Source: Platynereis dumerilii (taxonomy: Eukaryota > Annelida > Polychaeta > Phyllodocida > Nereididae). Taken from it: 64,000 nucleotides of DNA. Within the stretch, counting starts at the first letter, position 1; each line of letters starts with the position of its first letter. The stretch lies in contig JAPTHN010000001.1 in the NCBI GenBank assembly GCA_026936325.1, positions 5,468,560 to 5,532,559 on the forward strand, read 5' to 3'. Shown piece after piece: positions 25,231 through 37,836 of this stretch. The notes beneath the pieces are model-generated. The model was not told the origin of the DNA. It saw only the letters and a program-made list of their open reading frames with translations, and ran no database searches. The position numbers were made by a program, and so were the translations under genes.

Positions 25231-26458
25231 TATATGGACCTTTTTCTGTTTAATTTCTCAACCAAGCTCTGTAACCTTTTTACCACATACACTGAACTGT
25301 ACAGACTTAATTTACCTCTCAACATAAAGATGTGATATATATGGATTTCCTGAAAGATCAAACAGGCTAATAGTTCAGTTAAACTTACACAGGCACACTA
25401 TAGACAGGTTTCCAGTTTAACAAGCAGGCTAACTACCCAGGGACAAAGGAACAAATGTATAGCTTTTCTTTCAAAGGGAATGTGGAAACAAAAGCAAAAA
25501 CCAAAAGAGAGAAAGATAGAATGATAGGAACAAAATCTATATCCTAGGACCACTAATAACGACACTGTTTCACAGAGAGAAGTCAGAGAGTTCACCATCA
25601 CGAGTATAAGATAAACGTGAGCAGTGTATTCCACAAAGTGCCTAGTAGATAAATGGTAAGTGGTATCTATCAAAGATGTTCTTTTTGCTACTTGTAAGCT
25701 AGGGGCAAATTAGGGTACACTAGCCCTCACAGGGTGCCTACACAAAGCAGGGACCTAGTCATTACCGGGCGATCTCCATCCCACCCCTTTAACGATATAT
25801 CAGACAGACAATCAACTGTGTGATGGGTCTATGTACGTTATTGCCCTTTTCTGGGTAGACCTCCCAACTGTTAACTCCAGTGATTGTCAAACGATTGAAT
25901 GGGTTACACCCCCTGGCCTTTCCAACACTCATCCGTGCCCTTTATCTGTAGAATTTCCCGCAGGAAACGGTATAATAGGCTATAGAGGGTGGGGAACCTC
26001 TTGGGGTAACATGCACTGGATATGGCTTAGTTCACCCATAAAGGAATCCCAGCACACCATATATTGTAGCACCCCGAGCCTATACACAAAGATGACCTGA
26101 ACAATCACCACCCAAAAGTGGTTGACTGTTTGTCACCCAAATATCATCTATTGAACCATGTCATGCCAGGTCAAAAAGCATTGACTTGCAAGGGAGATAT
26201 TTGGCCTGGGTCTTGTGTGATATTTTGATTGTCAATAAATTGCAGAATAAATCGTACAGTAAGTTGTCAGAATACCAAAAAAGCACCACTAAAGAATATC
26301 TTGACTTGTTAGATACCAACAAAGTTGAATATATTTGTTTATGCCTCAACCAAGTTGCAGCAGTTGGTTACATAGCAATGAACTTTTGCAGCGACATACT
26401 GTTGTAATGCTGTGTAATGTTATAGGTTTGCTTGAAATAACAAAATGCATCGAAACAG

Positions 26459-26602
26459 CAGTAGCAGATCCAGAGGGGAGTGGTTTAGGGTGCCCAAACC
26501 CCTCTGGCCTACAATGTATAAACCAAATTAGAATATTTATATTTTTAGTATATTTTCATATTTGTAAACCACCACATCCAACGTTTTCTGGATCCGCCAC
26601 TG
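26459..26602. mobile_element. hAT-like MITE (copy in unit 4)
   Basis: 144 bp with ends CAGTAGCAGATCCAGA and, reversed, CAGTGGCGGATCCAGA. The same element occurs at the homologous place in units 5, 6 (partly deleted, near 44861) and 7 (diverged, 63486-63593), so it was in the ancestral unit before amplification. Confidence 0.75.
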
Positions 26603-26910
26603 AACAGATTTCACGGAGAGTAAAAGCCATAGTAAAATATAGTGCTTTAATGCTATTTTGTTTGATTTAACAAGTGAAAAATAGTGATTCATACCATGTT
26701 TCTCAACCAACAATTTATTAAATGTTGGTTTATTTATAAAGTTGAATGAGTAAATGACTCCCACAGATATTAAATGACCCTTTGTGAAAGTTGTTTTTCA
26801 TTGCATTACTTCGCTTCACTTACCATTATAGCGAAAACATTTTTGGAATTAGAAACAACAAGATGATTGATTCCACAAATGACAGCTGTTTTCTTTACAC
26901 TCAATTACTT

Positions 26911-27100
26911 GAGAGTTGGTCTAGTTGTAGCGTGCTACGCTGTCAATCGCAGGGTCCAGGGTTCAATTCCAGCTCAAGATTGCTAGGTCACCTGGACCTA
27001 TGTTGGACAACTGTTTCAATCATCCTTTGCCTCATTGCCCTGTCATCCACCTGTCCTAATTACCCTAATAATACATCCATCTTTACACTGATTTCATTGA
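26911..27100 (+). mobile_element. tRNA-derived SINE (unit 4)
   Basis: Box A region TTGGTCTAGTTGTAGCG, box B region GGGTTCAATTCC, then the family body with CACCTGGACCTATGTTGGA. It occupies the homologous site in units 2, 5 and 7 and therefore predates the amplification. Confidence 0.85.
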
Positions 27101-28146
27101 CCAAATAAAATATATATCACAAATAAATTGCCCCTAAAGTTGTGAAAGAGTTTTAGCAATATATACGTTACATCTTCACTCACCGTTATGGTGAAAACCT
27201 TCTAAAAAGAAAAACTATAGCCTTGTTTTGCACCGAGTACACTGGTGACCCAGGTTGTCTGATCATCAAATGACTGTTGTTTCATTATACTCATTTTCTT
27301 GACCTGCAAAAGTGTGTTGCAAAATGACCCCCTTTGGAAGGCCTTCGTTGTTACATTACAACTCTTCATTCACCATTATACTGAAAACGGTTTTGAAACA
27401 ACAAAACAACAGCCTTGTTTTGCACCAAGTGCACTGTTACCCAGATTATGCCCTCACTAAGCTGCTCTTGTTTCAATCTGAGGAAAGCTATATTCAATGT
27501 AAAAACTTACTGTAATAAACGCTGAGGTTTGCATGGTGGGAGCATGAGGAGTCGTGCAGAATTAAAGGGTCGCGATTCCACCTGCTTATTTCCGTCTCTT
27601 ATGATTGGTTTTGATGATAGTACTTAGCGGACCCTATCAAAGCACCGGAAGAGCAGTGAGACAGTTGTTAGAAGACTTTTAGAAAAATTCCCCAATGTAT
27701 CTCAGTGTCGGAGTAAATGAAATGGCCGCCAAACATGCAATTCCTCCATAGGGTTCAACTACCATCTGAAATCACAAGGCTGCCACTGACTGTAAAGTGC
27801 ACAGCTTACAATGTGGTTTTGCCCAAGAAACTGGAATGAAGATGTCTTTTGAGTCTGGGTCTTGTGGCTTGACATTGAATTTTCTCACACTTGGATTTTT
27901 GTTTTTTTTACAGAATCTAATCAGTATGTGTCAATAATAAAGCCCTGCATCGACCATTTTAGTTGACCAGCATGACATAATATAACCCAAGATATCCTCA
28001 ATTATATCGTATTCTATGTGCTACCCCTTGCTTCTACAGACCCTGGGAAGTAATCAAAGATAATTTGCTAAAAACTTGAGCATTATGTGGGAAAGAGAAA
28101 ACATGTAACCTTTTTTCCCCTTGCAGCCTCAAACCACCTTCCACCT

Positions 28147-28738
28147 TGCCCTGGGACCCATGCGTGGCATGGGTCATGGGTAGACCCGTTCAAAACCTTG
28201 AGATATCAACATGGCATCAGGAGAAGTGCATGGTCTATATTGAACAATTCTCCTCCAAATTTCATAAAATTTTGGATTTGGGTAGCCCACATATTTTACT
28301 GCTGACGGCACTACTTTTGAAAGCAATTCCTCCTGGTTGAAAGGACGAAAAATTACTTTAAATAACAAAAAGTCTATGAAAAAATGAGCAAAATCTCCCT
28401 GCTTCTTTAACAGCGCAATGGTGACGTCATCAGTCTATCCTATGACGTCACTAGCAGTTTGTTGTGACATCATCAGCACTACCAGAAATCAGCCAATCAA
28501 ATGACGCCATTTTTTCAATGTATAAAGACAAAAATCACTTCTTCAGGTTCACAGGACGAATTTTCATTAATTTCAGCATGTGGTGAAAAAAAAATAGGTG
28601 CCGTCAGTAGCAAATTTTATACTCTTTCAGATGGTATAATTGGAATAAACCTGCTGTAAATACTTAAAAAGATCTCTTTCAATCCTCATGATTTTCCAAT
28701 GGGAGGATTCATGACCCCTGTCTCAGGGGTCCAGGGCT
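28147..28738. mobile_element. Non-autonomous transposon, 11-bp target duplication
   Basis: Flanked by perfect direct ACCTTCCACCT (28136-28146 and 28739-28749). Ends are TGCCCTGGGACCC and, reversed, AGCCCTGGACCCC. Internal inverted CTGACGGCAC words lie at about 28303 and 28598, and two TGACGTCA palindromes at 28422-28429 and 28443-28450. The long duplication suggests a Mutator-like mobiliser. A truncated copy is in unit 5. Confidence 0.85.
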
Positions 28739-29280
28739 ACCTTCCACCTCAACCAAAAACCCCCCCACCCCTTCAATCTCAAGGGGAGGGAATTGGAGAT
28801 TTTGTTTCTCACATAATTCCTAGCCCACTTTCGAGTGAAAATAAAATAATTCTTTCTTTCCGTGTTTAAAATGAATAATTCCTGATGGAGGCATTTCCTG
28901 ACATGGCATAGCTTGATTTGAAAACAAATAATTGATGACATAGCACTCTCAAAATAAATATAAATAATTACTGTCGCTGTTACCGCAAAATCAATAAATT
29001 TTCCGTTGAGGAAACGCCAACCCCACGATTACCTAATGGTCTAACTTGGGAGTTCTGTGACAGACTTGTGATCTGAGAAAAGTGCGCTAACTTTCCACAG
29101 TCCAAGTGGGCAGCTCCGTTCCCACCACTACTTTTGTCCAGCCAATATTCCCATGAATATTGTCAGATGGGGAAAACATCACCCAATGTAGTCATGAGAG
29201 CTGCCATTAGCCTGGCTGTGTTCAGACTTTAAAAGATTTAGCAGGGTGGTCAACTGAAGTATACTACTTCATCAAAATAT

Positions 29281-29349
29281 GAGTGAGTGAGTGAGTGAGT
29301 TTGTGTTTTACACCCCATCAGCACCGGTGTGGGCTATTTAGAGGCAACC
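29281..29349 (-). mobile_element. 5'-truncated retroelement stub with GAGT tail
   Basis: A 69-bp insertion flanked by direct CATCAAAATAT (29270-29280, 29350-29360); the empty site is intact near 38127. On the minus strand it ends in a tandem CACT/ACTC tail, the mark of target-primed insertion by a LINE or LINE-mobilised SINE. Confidence 0.8.
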
Positions 29350-29540
29350 CATCAAAATATAAACATTCATTCACTTTCAGATGTTCTGTAATATAAGAAA
29401 TATCAGAGAATGGGGCTGAAATAGAGACACACCGGAAATAATATCAAAGGCGCCAAAACACAAACAAAGCAAACAAACGTTAACCCTATTGATGCACAAC
29501 ATATCGCATGTTTGTCAGAGATCGAAATGATTAAATTATC

Positions 29541-31770
29541 GCTGAGAATAAAAATTGTCAGACTTTGGCCTGAAGTCTAGATTACTGTAGTGTGGAAGGT
29601 TCTGTGTATTGTCTTATGCCCCTGAGCATGTGCTGTTAAAGTAAATTTGAAACAATTTTCAGGCAACGTCTTTGGAAAGTCTTTGTGAACGTTTCCTTGC
29701 AGAAAATCACAAGATCCAAAGTCTTGATCTTGATAAGATATCAACAAGTTTCTTACAAATTATTCTGGCGAAATATATATTTGGAAATGTCGACTGATAA
29801 GCCTAGTTCAGTATGGATTCTTGTCACTGATTCTATCAGTGATATTTTAGTTGATGGATAAGCATAATGCAAATGTTAGAAGAAGCCAGCTTTAATCACA
29901 CAGCGCTTGAAGATAGAGAGGAGTGTATAGGTGCTGTTACACATTTATAGAACAGTCCAAAGTCCCTGCCACAGTAGATGTCACTGATGTAGTAAATTTG
30001 GTCAGCCATGCAGCTGATGTACAGGAAATCCAAGAAAGGAACTTGGAGAAAAGTTTTGAAAAAGTAGGAGTGGAATCGATAAGCAAGAAAGAAAAAAGAT
30101 GAGAGGATTAACGATGCAAAAATTTAAGAAAGAGAAGACACAGACAAAAAGGAAAGGAAAATCCAATTAGAAAGGTGGATTCCTGTTTCTTTTCAGGCAT
30201 ATTTTGAAAGCTGCAGACAAAAATTACAATGCTACTGGGACTACACCATGGGTAATGTTCTAAATTAAATAAACGATCCGTTTGTGTTGTCATTCTACTA
30301 CGTCATAATAAATTATTTAGGATTTTAGCACCTAATGAAGCAAAAAACAGTTAAGCTGATATACAACATGAATTTATATTTCTTTCACAACAGAAACTTT
30401 CACCAAGATAGTCAAAATGCAGCCATCCCTGACATTCAAAATTTCAGCCCCATACTGTGATATTAAATGGCAAAAAAAAGTTCTGACCAAATTTGACCAA
30501 ATTTGTAATACTCATGGTTTTGAAGCTATTCAGTTACATATTTAGTCATGATAACATTCTGAATGGGGCTTCTAAAATTAACTATTTCAAGAAATAAATT
30601 GACAATTTTTTTAATTTTTCCACTTGGCAATCTTGATGAAAACATCCATTGCAAGGCTATATGAACCAACACATATTTTGTCTTGTAGCTCTGATGATTT
30701 TGGGTCAAATTGGCAGAATATATCTTGCACATAGTTTCAGATTTTTCAAGAACTTTAGGGTGGCGAATGAATTAATTAGCCACATTTTTGAGAGTGAATG
30801 TTAAAAACATGGCTTGGTTCACTTTGACACAAAATCATGGTTGCTTGGGTTGGTTTACTTTACCTAAATATTGAATCTCTGAGCCCCCTTATAATCTAAT
30901 GGTTGCCTCCTAGCACACCATACACACAGCTATCACCCGTCCCCCCTTCCTTAACTTGGGTGTGCTGTGAGAAAACTGTGACAGAGCTGTGATCAGAGCA
31001 GAGTAGGCTAACTTTCCACAGAATACCTCTAAGCAGCTCCCTTCCCACCACTACTTTTGGTCCAGCCAATTTTCCCATGAATTTTGTCAGATGGAAAAAA
31101 CATCACCCAATATAGCCAGGAGAGCTGCCATTAGCCTGGCTGGGAGCAGACTTTAAAGGCACCAGACACAGACTTAACAATGGTCAACTGAAATATGCCA
31201 CTTAGTCTGGATGTGAACTTTCATTCACTAATGTTATTCAAGAAAACACAGTAGTGGGCTGAACTAGAGGCTAACCAGTAATAATATCAAAGACACCAAA
31301 ACGCCCAAATAAGGCAAAGGACGTTAGGCCTATTTATACGTATAACACATCATATGATGAAATTGATCCTTGGAATTATTTACACATTGGCAAACAGACC
31401 CACAAAATGAAATGGAACAAAATCCACTGGACAATGTTAAGTACCTTTTGAAATAGGTACTTCATATTATTTGAGAGTAAGTAGCCAACAGGTTACTTGT
31501 TAGATTAGTTTTAGTTACTTTTGGGTTCTGAATGAACTGTCATGAATTGCTATCCTGATAAACACTCACTGGTTGCTGTGAAATTTGCGTTTTGATGTGA
31601 CAGCCTCGTTGGGGTTTATTGGAACACTGAACATTAAATAGGGAGCACTTATTTAGCCGACGAATGCTTATTAGTTGATTGACATAACTGACAGACTATG
31701 ATATATATATAGATTGATCTAAAAATTGTAAGATATACGCCTATAGATAGCCTATCCCCCTACCATACTT
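29541..31770. repeat. Macrosatellite partial unit
   Basis: A second A block (near 29557) follows unit 4 and runs through the 'caagaaaggaacttggagaaaag' segment (near 30030). At about 30900 it jumps to an F block (30960-31160) and post-F sequence. It is a deleted copy lacking B, C, SINE and E. No gene seen. Confidence 0.7.
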
Positions 31771-32578
31771 GGCATCACATTCCTGCAGTTCTCCACAGAC
31801 AAATTTTATCTTTAAGAGACACAAATCCCCCTTGGCCATAACCTTTTACTTTTGCAACAATTTTAAGAATTAGAGTATGTTGTATGTAGGACCATTGTCT
31901 CTTTACTATTTGACTGTCAGACTTTTACCTGAAGTTTATATTTCTGTAGTTCTAAAGTTCCTTAGTATTTTCTTGTGCCCCTGAGCATATGCTGTTAAAG
32001 TAAATTTGAAACAATTTTCAGGAAGCATAGTTGGAAAGTCTTTGTAAACGTTTTCTTGCAGAAAATCACAAGATCCAAGGTTTGCTCTTCATAACATATC
32101 TATGAGTTTCTTACACATTATTCTAGATTAATATATATTTGGAAATGTCCATTGATTAGCCCAGTTCATTGTGAATTCTTGTAACAATTCTCTCACTGAT
32201 ATTTTTATTGACAATTAACATTACGCAAATGATAGATGCAGCCAGATTTAATAATACACCACTTGTAAAAAAGTGTGTGTAGGTGTGGTTACACATTTAT
32301 AGTACAGTCCAATGTCCCTGTCATGGAGGCTGTCACTAATGTAGTAAATTTGATCAGCCATATGACTGATGTACAGGTAACTCAATAAAAGAACTTTTTG
32401 AAAAAGTAAGATAGGAATCGATGAGAAAGAAAGAAAATAGATTTGAGGATTAAACAAGGCAAATATTTAAGAAAGAAAGATGCAAATGCAAAAGGGCAGG
32501 GAAAATACAATAAGAAGATGGAGAAGGTTAATTCCTGTTACTTTTTTGTGAAAAACAACTGCAGCTTTGGCACATATA

Positions 32579-33321
32579 CTATCAGACGAAAGTTTAGGCC
32601 GCATCCATTATTTGTCAATATAATGGAAAATAGGATATCAACTGAAGATTTTCTGCATGGATTTTCTTGCCTAGGTATCAAGGAAGTTCTACAATAGCGA
32701 AAACTTGATCTATTTTTATCACTTGCTTGAATATGTGTGATAAACAAAAATTTCAGGTGGTCTAAACTTACGGCCTGATGCTGCTTGCATCCGCAAAGGC
32801 CCTTAATGGCATTGTGCATTAGAGGAAAGGTGGCTAAGTTATTCAATGTTATTTTAGACAAGTTATTCAATCATGTTTCATTTGATTTAAAGGCAATCAG
32901 TCATGAAACCAACAAAAACAATTTTTTAAATAATGGTGATTCAACGAGCCAAGATTGTTAATAAATAAAAGGTCAACTAAAAGTAACAGAGAAAATATGT
33001 GTAGTGCTTGCATTGACCTGAGCATGTGTCCTGATGAAATCATACAACTTTTGTGTTGTTCGCTTTACTTATGATGAAACTACAGCCTCTTTTATAGAAG
33101 GCGTAAAACTGATCCATTCATTAACATTATGTTTCAGTACACCTTCCAGAGTGGCCTTTGTAATTTTGTCTATACTGTGGGAAGAGAACAAAAGTTTGTT
33201 GATTTCATTATATTGACAAAAAATGGGGCAAGAAAATCCATGCAGAATTTTTTCAGCTGATCTCCAATTTTCCATTATATTGACAAAAAATGGATGCGGC
33301 CTAAACTTTCGTCTGATACTG
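32579..33321. mobile_element. MITE with ~95-bp inverted repeats
   Basis: Terminal repeats begin TATCAGACGAAAGTTTAGGC and continue about 95 bp with few mismatches on both sides. The uninserted form ('ggcacatatttaatatagg') is seen near 60600. Left flank TA; the right flank is diverged. The interior shows only short frames. Confidence 0.8.
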
Positions 33322-35660
33322 TTTTTGATATAGGCTCACAGCGTTTACTTACTGCGACAATTTTAGAAAGGAAATATATACACGTAGTAAAGAGGACACG
33401 TCACATTCAATAGTAATGTGCTTTAAATTGATATCAAGGCAAAACTGATCACGCATAATCCTAATACATGGCAGACTGTGGAATCATTTGAGAATGAGAA
33501 TAATGATGATGTATTGTCATTGCTTGCTCATACAGGTACATGTGCTCTCCCAGATCAATATGTACATGAAAAAAGGATTTGTTTAAAACAGGCAAAATAA
33601 ACATTTGCTTGTGTCAGTCCAAAATCTTTTTTTAATTAGAAGAAAAGCTATGTCTATTCTCAAAATTTTTATGATCAGTTTACACAACTATTTTTTCCAA
33701 AATTTAGAACTTCCTTGGGCTGTTTCACATGAACTGTTCCATAATACAGACATTATTTTGGATGGACACCAGCTAATGTTGTCTGTTTTCAGTGTATTAC
33801 TTGTGTATTACAGGAATAAAACTATTTTCGGGATAAAATTGTAAATCAAGGCACTGGCTTTATGTATTCCTACATTAATGGGCTACAGCAGAACCTATAA
33901 AACACATCCTGATCAATGTGCTACCAGTAAATAAATAATATTTGGGCTATGCATAGACCTAAATATGTAGTAATGCATTGAGTTCGAGCTCTGTCAATAG
34001 TCACCAGTCTAAGAGCAGAGATGCATTAGTTCTCACAACTTCCAGGAAAGAGCACTATGCCATGATTTCTGTGAGCCAGAGTGTCATCAGGACAGGAAGA
34101 GCAAGGCCTCGGATCTGCAGAGCTGTCAGTAGGATTGCGGAAAAGTCCTTCAGGCTACATAATCTGAATTTGAGGAGTCGGAGCCAGCCTCCAGGTTACA
34201 TAGGCTCCCATTGATTTACTAAGTAGGTTTTTATGGACTTTTTTTTTTCATTTCTCAACCAGGCTTTGTAGCCTTTTACCACATACACTGAATTCCCCAG
34301 ACTTAATTTTTCTCTCAACACAAAGATGTGATATATATGGATTTCCTGAAAGATCAAACAGGCTAATAGTTCAGTTGAACTTACAAAGGCACATAATAGA
34401 CAGGTGTCCAGTTTCACAAACAGGATAACCAACTAGGGACAAAGGAAAAAATTTATACCTTTTCTTTCAAAGAGAATGTGGAAAATAAAAACAAAAAGAC
34501 AGCAGAAAAAAAACGCTGACACAATCTATATCATAGGACAACTAATAACAACATTTTCACAGAGACAACAGTCCATCTTTATGGGTGTAAGATTAATGAG
34601 AGGCGGTTTATTCCACAAAGTGCCTGGATTGATATCAGAGACCTGCTTCAGGAAACAAAGACATTTTATGTACTTTAAAACATTTGTTGTCAAGTGTTTT
34701 ATATGGTACAAATGCTTTCTCTTAATCACCTACATGTATATATGGTTGGCAGCACAGATATGGGTCTATAACAATTTCTAGTTATGTGTATCAAACGGCA
34801 AATTCAGTTCATAAAACAGTCATATCACATGCAAGATAAATGGTATCTATCAAAGATGTTCTTTTCGCCACTTGTAAGCCAGGCCAAATGACAGGAGTTA
34901 GGGGCAAGGGAGGATACCCTCACCCTCGTGGGGTGGTGACATAAAGCAGGGACCTAGTCATTACTGGGCGAGCTCCATCCCACCCCTTTTTAACAATATA
35001 TCAGCCAGACAATCAACTGTGTGATGGGTCTATGTACGTTATTGCCCTTTTCTGGGCAGAACTCCCCACTCTTAACTCCAGTAATTGTCAAATGATTGAA
35101 TGGGTTCCACCCTCTAGCCTCTCCAATACTCATCCATGCCCTTTTTCTACAGAATTTCCCTGAGGGAAGGGTACAATAGGCTGTAGAGGTCAGGAAACCT
35201 CGTGGGGTAACATGCACTGGATATGGCTTAGTTCACCCATAAGGAGAATCCCAGCACACCATATATAGTAGCACCCCTAGCCTATACACAAAGATGACCT
35301 GAACAATCACCACCAAAAATAACTTGACTGTTTGTCACCCAAATATCAACTATTGAACCATGCCATGCCAGATCAAAAAGCATTGACTTGCAAGGGAGAT
35401 ATTTGGGCTGGCTCTTTCGTGATATTTTGATTGTCGATAAATTGCCGAATAAATCACTCCGTAAGTTGTCAGAATACCAATAAAGAACCACTGAAGAATA
35501 TCTGGACTTGTTAGATACCAACAAGTCTGAATTTATTTGTTTATACCTCAACCAAGTTGCAGCAGTTGGCTACATAGCAATGAACTGTTGCAGCGACATA
35601 CTGTTGTAATGCTGTGTAATGTTATAGGTTTGCTTGAAATAACAAAATGCATCAAAACAG

Positions 35661-35804
35661 CAGTAGCAGATCCAGAGGGGAGTGGTTTAGGGTGCCCAAA
35701 CCCCTCTGGCCTGCAATGTTTAAACCAAATTAGAATATTTATATTTTTAGTATATTTTCATATTTGTAAACCACCACATCCAACGTTTTCTGGATCCGCC
35801 ACTG
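35661..35804. mobile_element. hAT-like MITE (copy in unit 5)
   Basis: Counterpart of 26459-26602 at an offset of exactly 9202, differing at only a few positions. Confidence 0.75.
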
Positions 35805-36112
35805 AACAGATTTCATGGAGAGTAAAAGCCATAATGAAGTATAGTGCTTTAATGCTATTTTGTTTGATTTAACAAGTGGAAAATAGTGATTCATACCATG
35901 TTTCTCAACCAACAATTTATTAAATGTTGGTTTATTTATAAAGTTGAATGAGTAAATGACTTTCACAGATATTAAATGACCCTTTGTGAAAGTTGTTTTT
36001 CATTGCATTACTTCGCTTCACTTACCATTATAGCGAAAACATTTTTGGAATTAGAAACAACAAGATGATTGATTCCACAAATGACCACTGCTTTCTTTAC
36101 ACTCAATTACTT

Positions 36113-36302
36113 GAGAGTTGGTCTAGTTGTAGCGTGCTACGCTGTCAATCGCAGGGTCCAGGGTTCAATTCCAGCTCAAGATTGCTAGGTCACCTGGACC
36201 TATGTTGGACAACTGTTTCAATCATCCTTTGCCTCATTGCCCTGTCATCCACCTGTCCTAATTACCCTAATAATACATCCATCTTTACACTGATTTCATT
36301 GA
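36113..36302 (+). mobile_element. tRNA-derived SINE (unit 5)
   Basis: Counterpart of the SINE at 26911-27100, practically identical, with the same box A and box B words. Confidence 0.85.
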
Positions 36303-36316
36303 CCAAATAAAATATA

Positions 36317-36574
36317 CAGTACAAATTTCTAAAAGTGGCTCGTCATTTAAAATCTAGCCTTAGCTATCTATCCATAGCCATTCCAAGCTAAACTAAGCTA
36401 CACTTATCCACAGCTAGCCATAGCTATCCACAATTACTATTGTTTAAACAAGGGGTACAGAGATCCCAGTGTATACAAAAGAATAGAAATGGATAGTTAT
36501 GGATAGATATGGATAAGACTAGTAATGAATAGCTATGGACAGCTAAGTTGAGCCACATTTAGAAATGTGTACTG
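36317..36574. mobile_element. 258-bp TA-target MITE, young insertion
   Basis: Ends are CAGTAC followed by AAATTTCTAAAAGTGGCTC and the inverse; TA duplications lie at 36315-36316 and 36575-36576. The nearly identical unit 4 copy (27100-27115) is the empty site, and the offset between the units changes from 9202 to 9462, exactly 258 plus 2. The interior is a loose palindrome of AGCTATCCATAGC-like words. Confidence 0.92.
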
Positions 36575-37635
36575 TATATCACAAATAAATTGCCCCTAAA
36601 GTTGTGAAAGAGTTTTAGCAATATATACGTTACATCTTCACTCACCGTTATGGTGAAAACCTTCTAAAAAGAAAAACTATAGCCTTGTTTTGCACCGAGT
36701 ACACTGGTGACCCAGGTTGTCTGATCATCAAATGACTGTTGTTTCATTATACTCATTTTCTTTACCTGCAAAAGTGTGTTGCAAAATGACCCCCTTTGAA
36801 AGGCCTTTGGCATTACATTACAACTCTTCATTCACCATTATACTGAAAACGGTTTTGAAACAACAAAACAACAGCCTTGTTTTGCACCAAGTGCACTGTT
36901 ACCCAGATTATGCCCTCACTAAGCTGCTCTTGTTTCAATCTGAGGAAAGCTATATTCAATGTAAAAACTTACTGTAATAAACGCTGAGGTTTGCATGGTG
37001 GGAGCATCTATAGTCGCTGGCGTGTGATACCATTTTGGAGTCGTGCAGAATTAAAGGGTCGCGATTCCACCTGCTTATTTCCGTCTCTTATGATTGGTTT
37101 TGATGATAGTACTTAGCGGACCCTATCAAAGCACCGGAAGAGCAGTGAGACAGTTGTTAGAAGACTTTTAGAAAAATTCCCCAATGTATCTCAGTGTCGG
37201 AGTAAATGAAATGGCCGCCAAACATGCAATTCCTCCATAGGGTTCAACTACCATCTGAAATCACAAGGCTGCCACTGACTGTAAAGTGCACAGCTTACAA
37301 TGTGGTTTTGCCCAAGAAACTGGAATGAAGATGTCTTTTGAGTCTGGGTCTTGTGGCTTGACATTGAATTTTCTCACACTTGGATTTTTGTTTTTTTTAC
37401 AGAATCTAATCAGTATGTGTCAAAAATAAAGCCCTGCATCGACCATTTTAGTTGACCAGCATGACATAATATAACCCAAGATATCCTCCATTATATGGTA
37501 TTCTATGTGCTACCCCTTGCTTCTACAGACCCTGGGAAGTAATCAAAGATAATTTGCTAAAAACTTGAGCATTATGTGGGAAAGAGCAAGCATGTAACCT
37601 TTTTTCCCCTTGCAGCCTCAACCCACCTTCAACCT

Positions 37636-37836
37636 TGCCCTGGGACCCATGCGTGGCATGGGTCATGTGTAGTCCCATTCAAAATCTTGAGATATCAACA
37701 TGGCATCAGGAGAAGTGGTCTATATTGAACAATTCTCCTCCAAATTTCATAAAATTTTGGATTTGGGTAGCCCTCGTATTTTACTGCTGACGGCACTACT
37801 TTTGAAAGCAATTCCTGCTGGTTGAAAGGACGAAAA
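37636..37836. mobile_element. Truncated copy of the 11-bp-TSD transposon
   Basis: Matches the left third of 28147-28738, starting with the same TGCCCTGGGACCC end. The rest, and adjoining unit sequence up to the equivalent of 29010, is missing. A short filler at 37837-37860 bridges the deletion. Confidence 0.85.

Larger units (their letters stand above)
23281..29540. repeat. Macrosatellite unit 4
   Basis: One of the most complete copies: A block (near 23410), B block (24995-25230), C block (near 25818), SINE (26911), E block (27515) and F block (29110-29235). An element sits at 23999-24944. From about 26340 to 28360 it is nearly identical to unit 5 (offset 9202), while the flanks are clearly more diverged. 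No convincing gene. Confidence 0.8.

Noticed and set aside
26335-26670. A 111-codon frame repeated at 35537-35872
   Set aside because: It runs through a hAT-like MITE, and the two copies belong to a nearly identical conversion tract, so shared openness is uninformative.
26911-27000. Functional tRNA gene
   Set aside because: Boxes A and B are present, but the acceptor stem does not close and the head is followed by a conserved non-tRNA body, as in SINEs.
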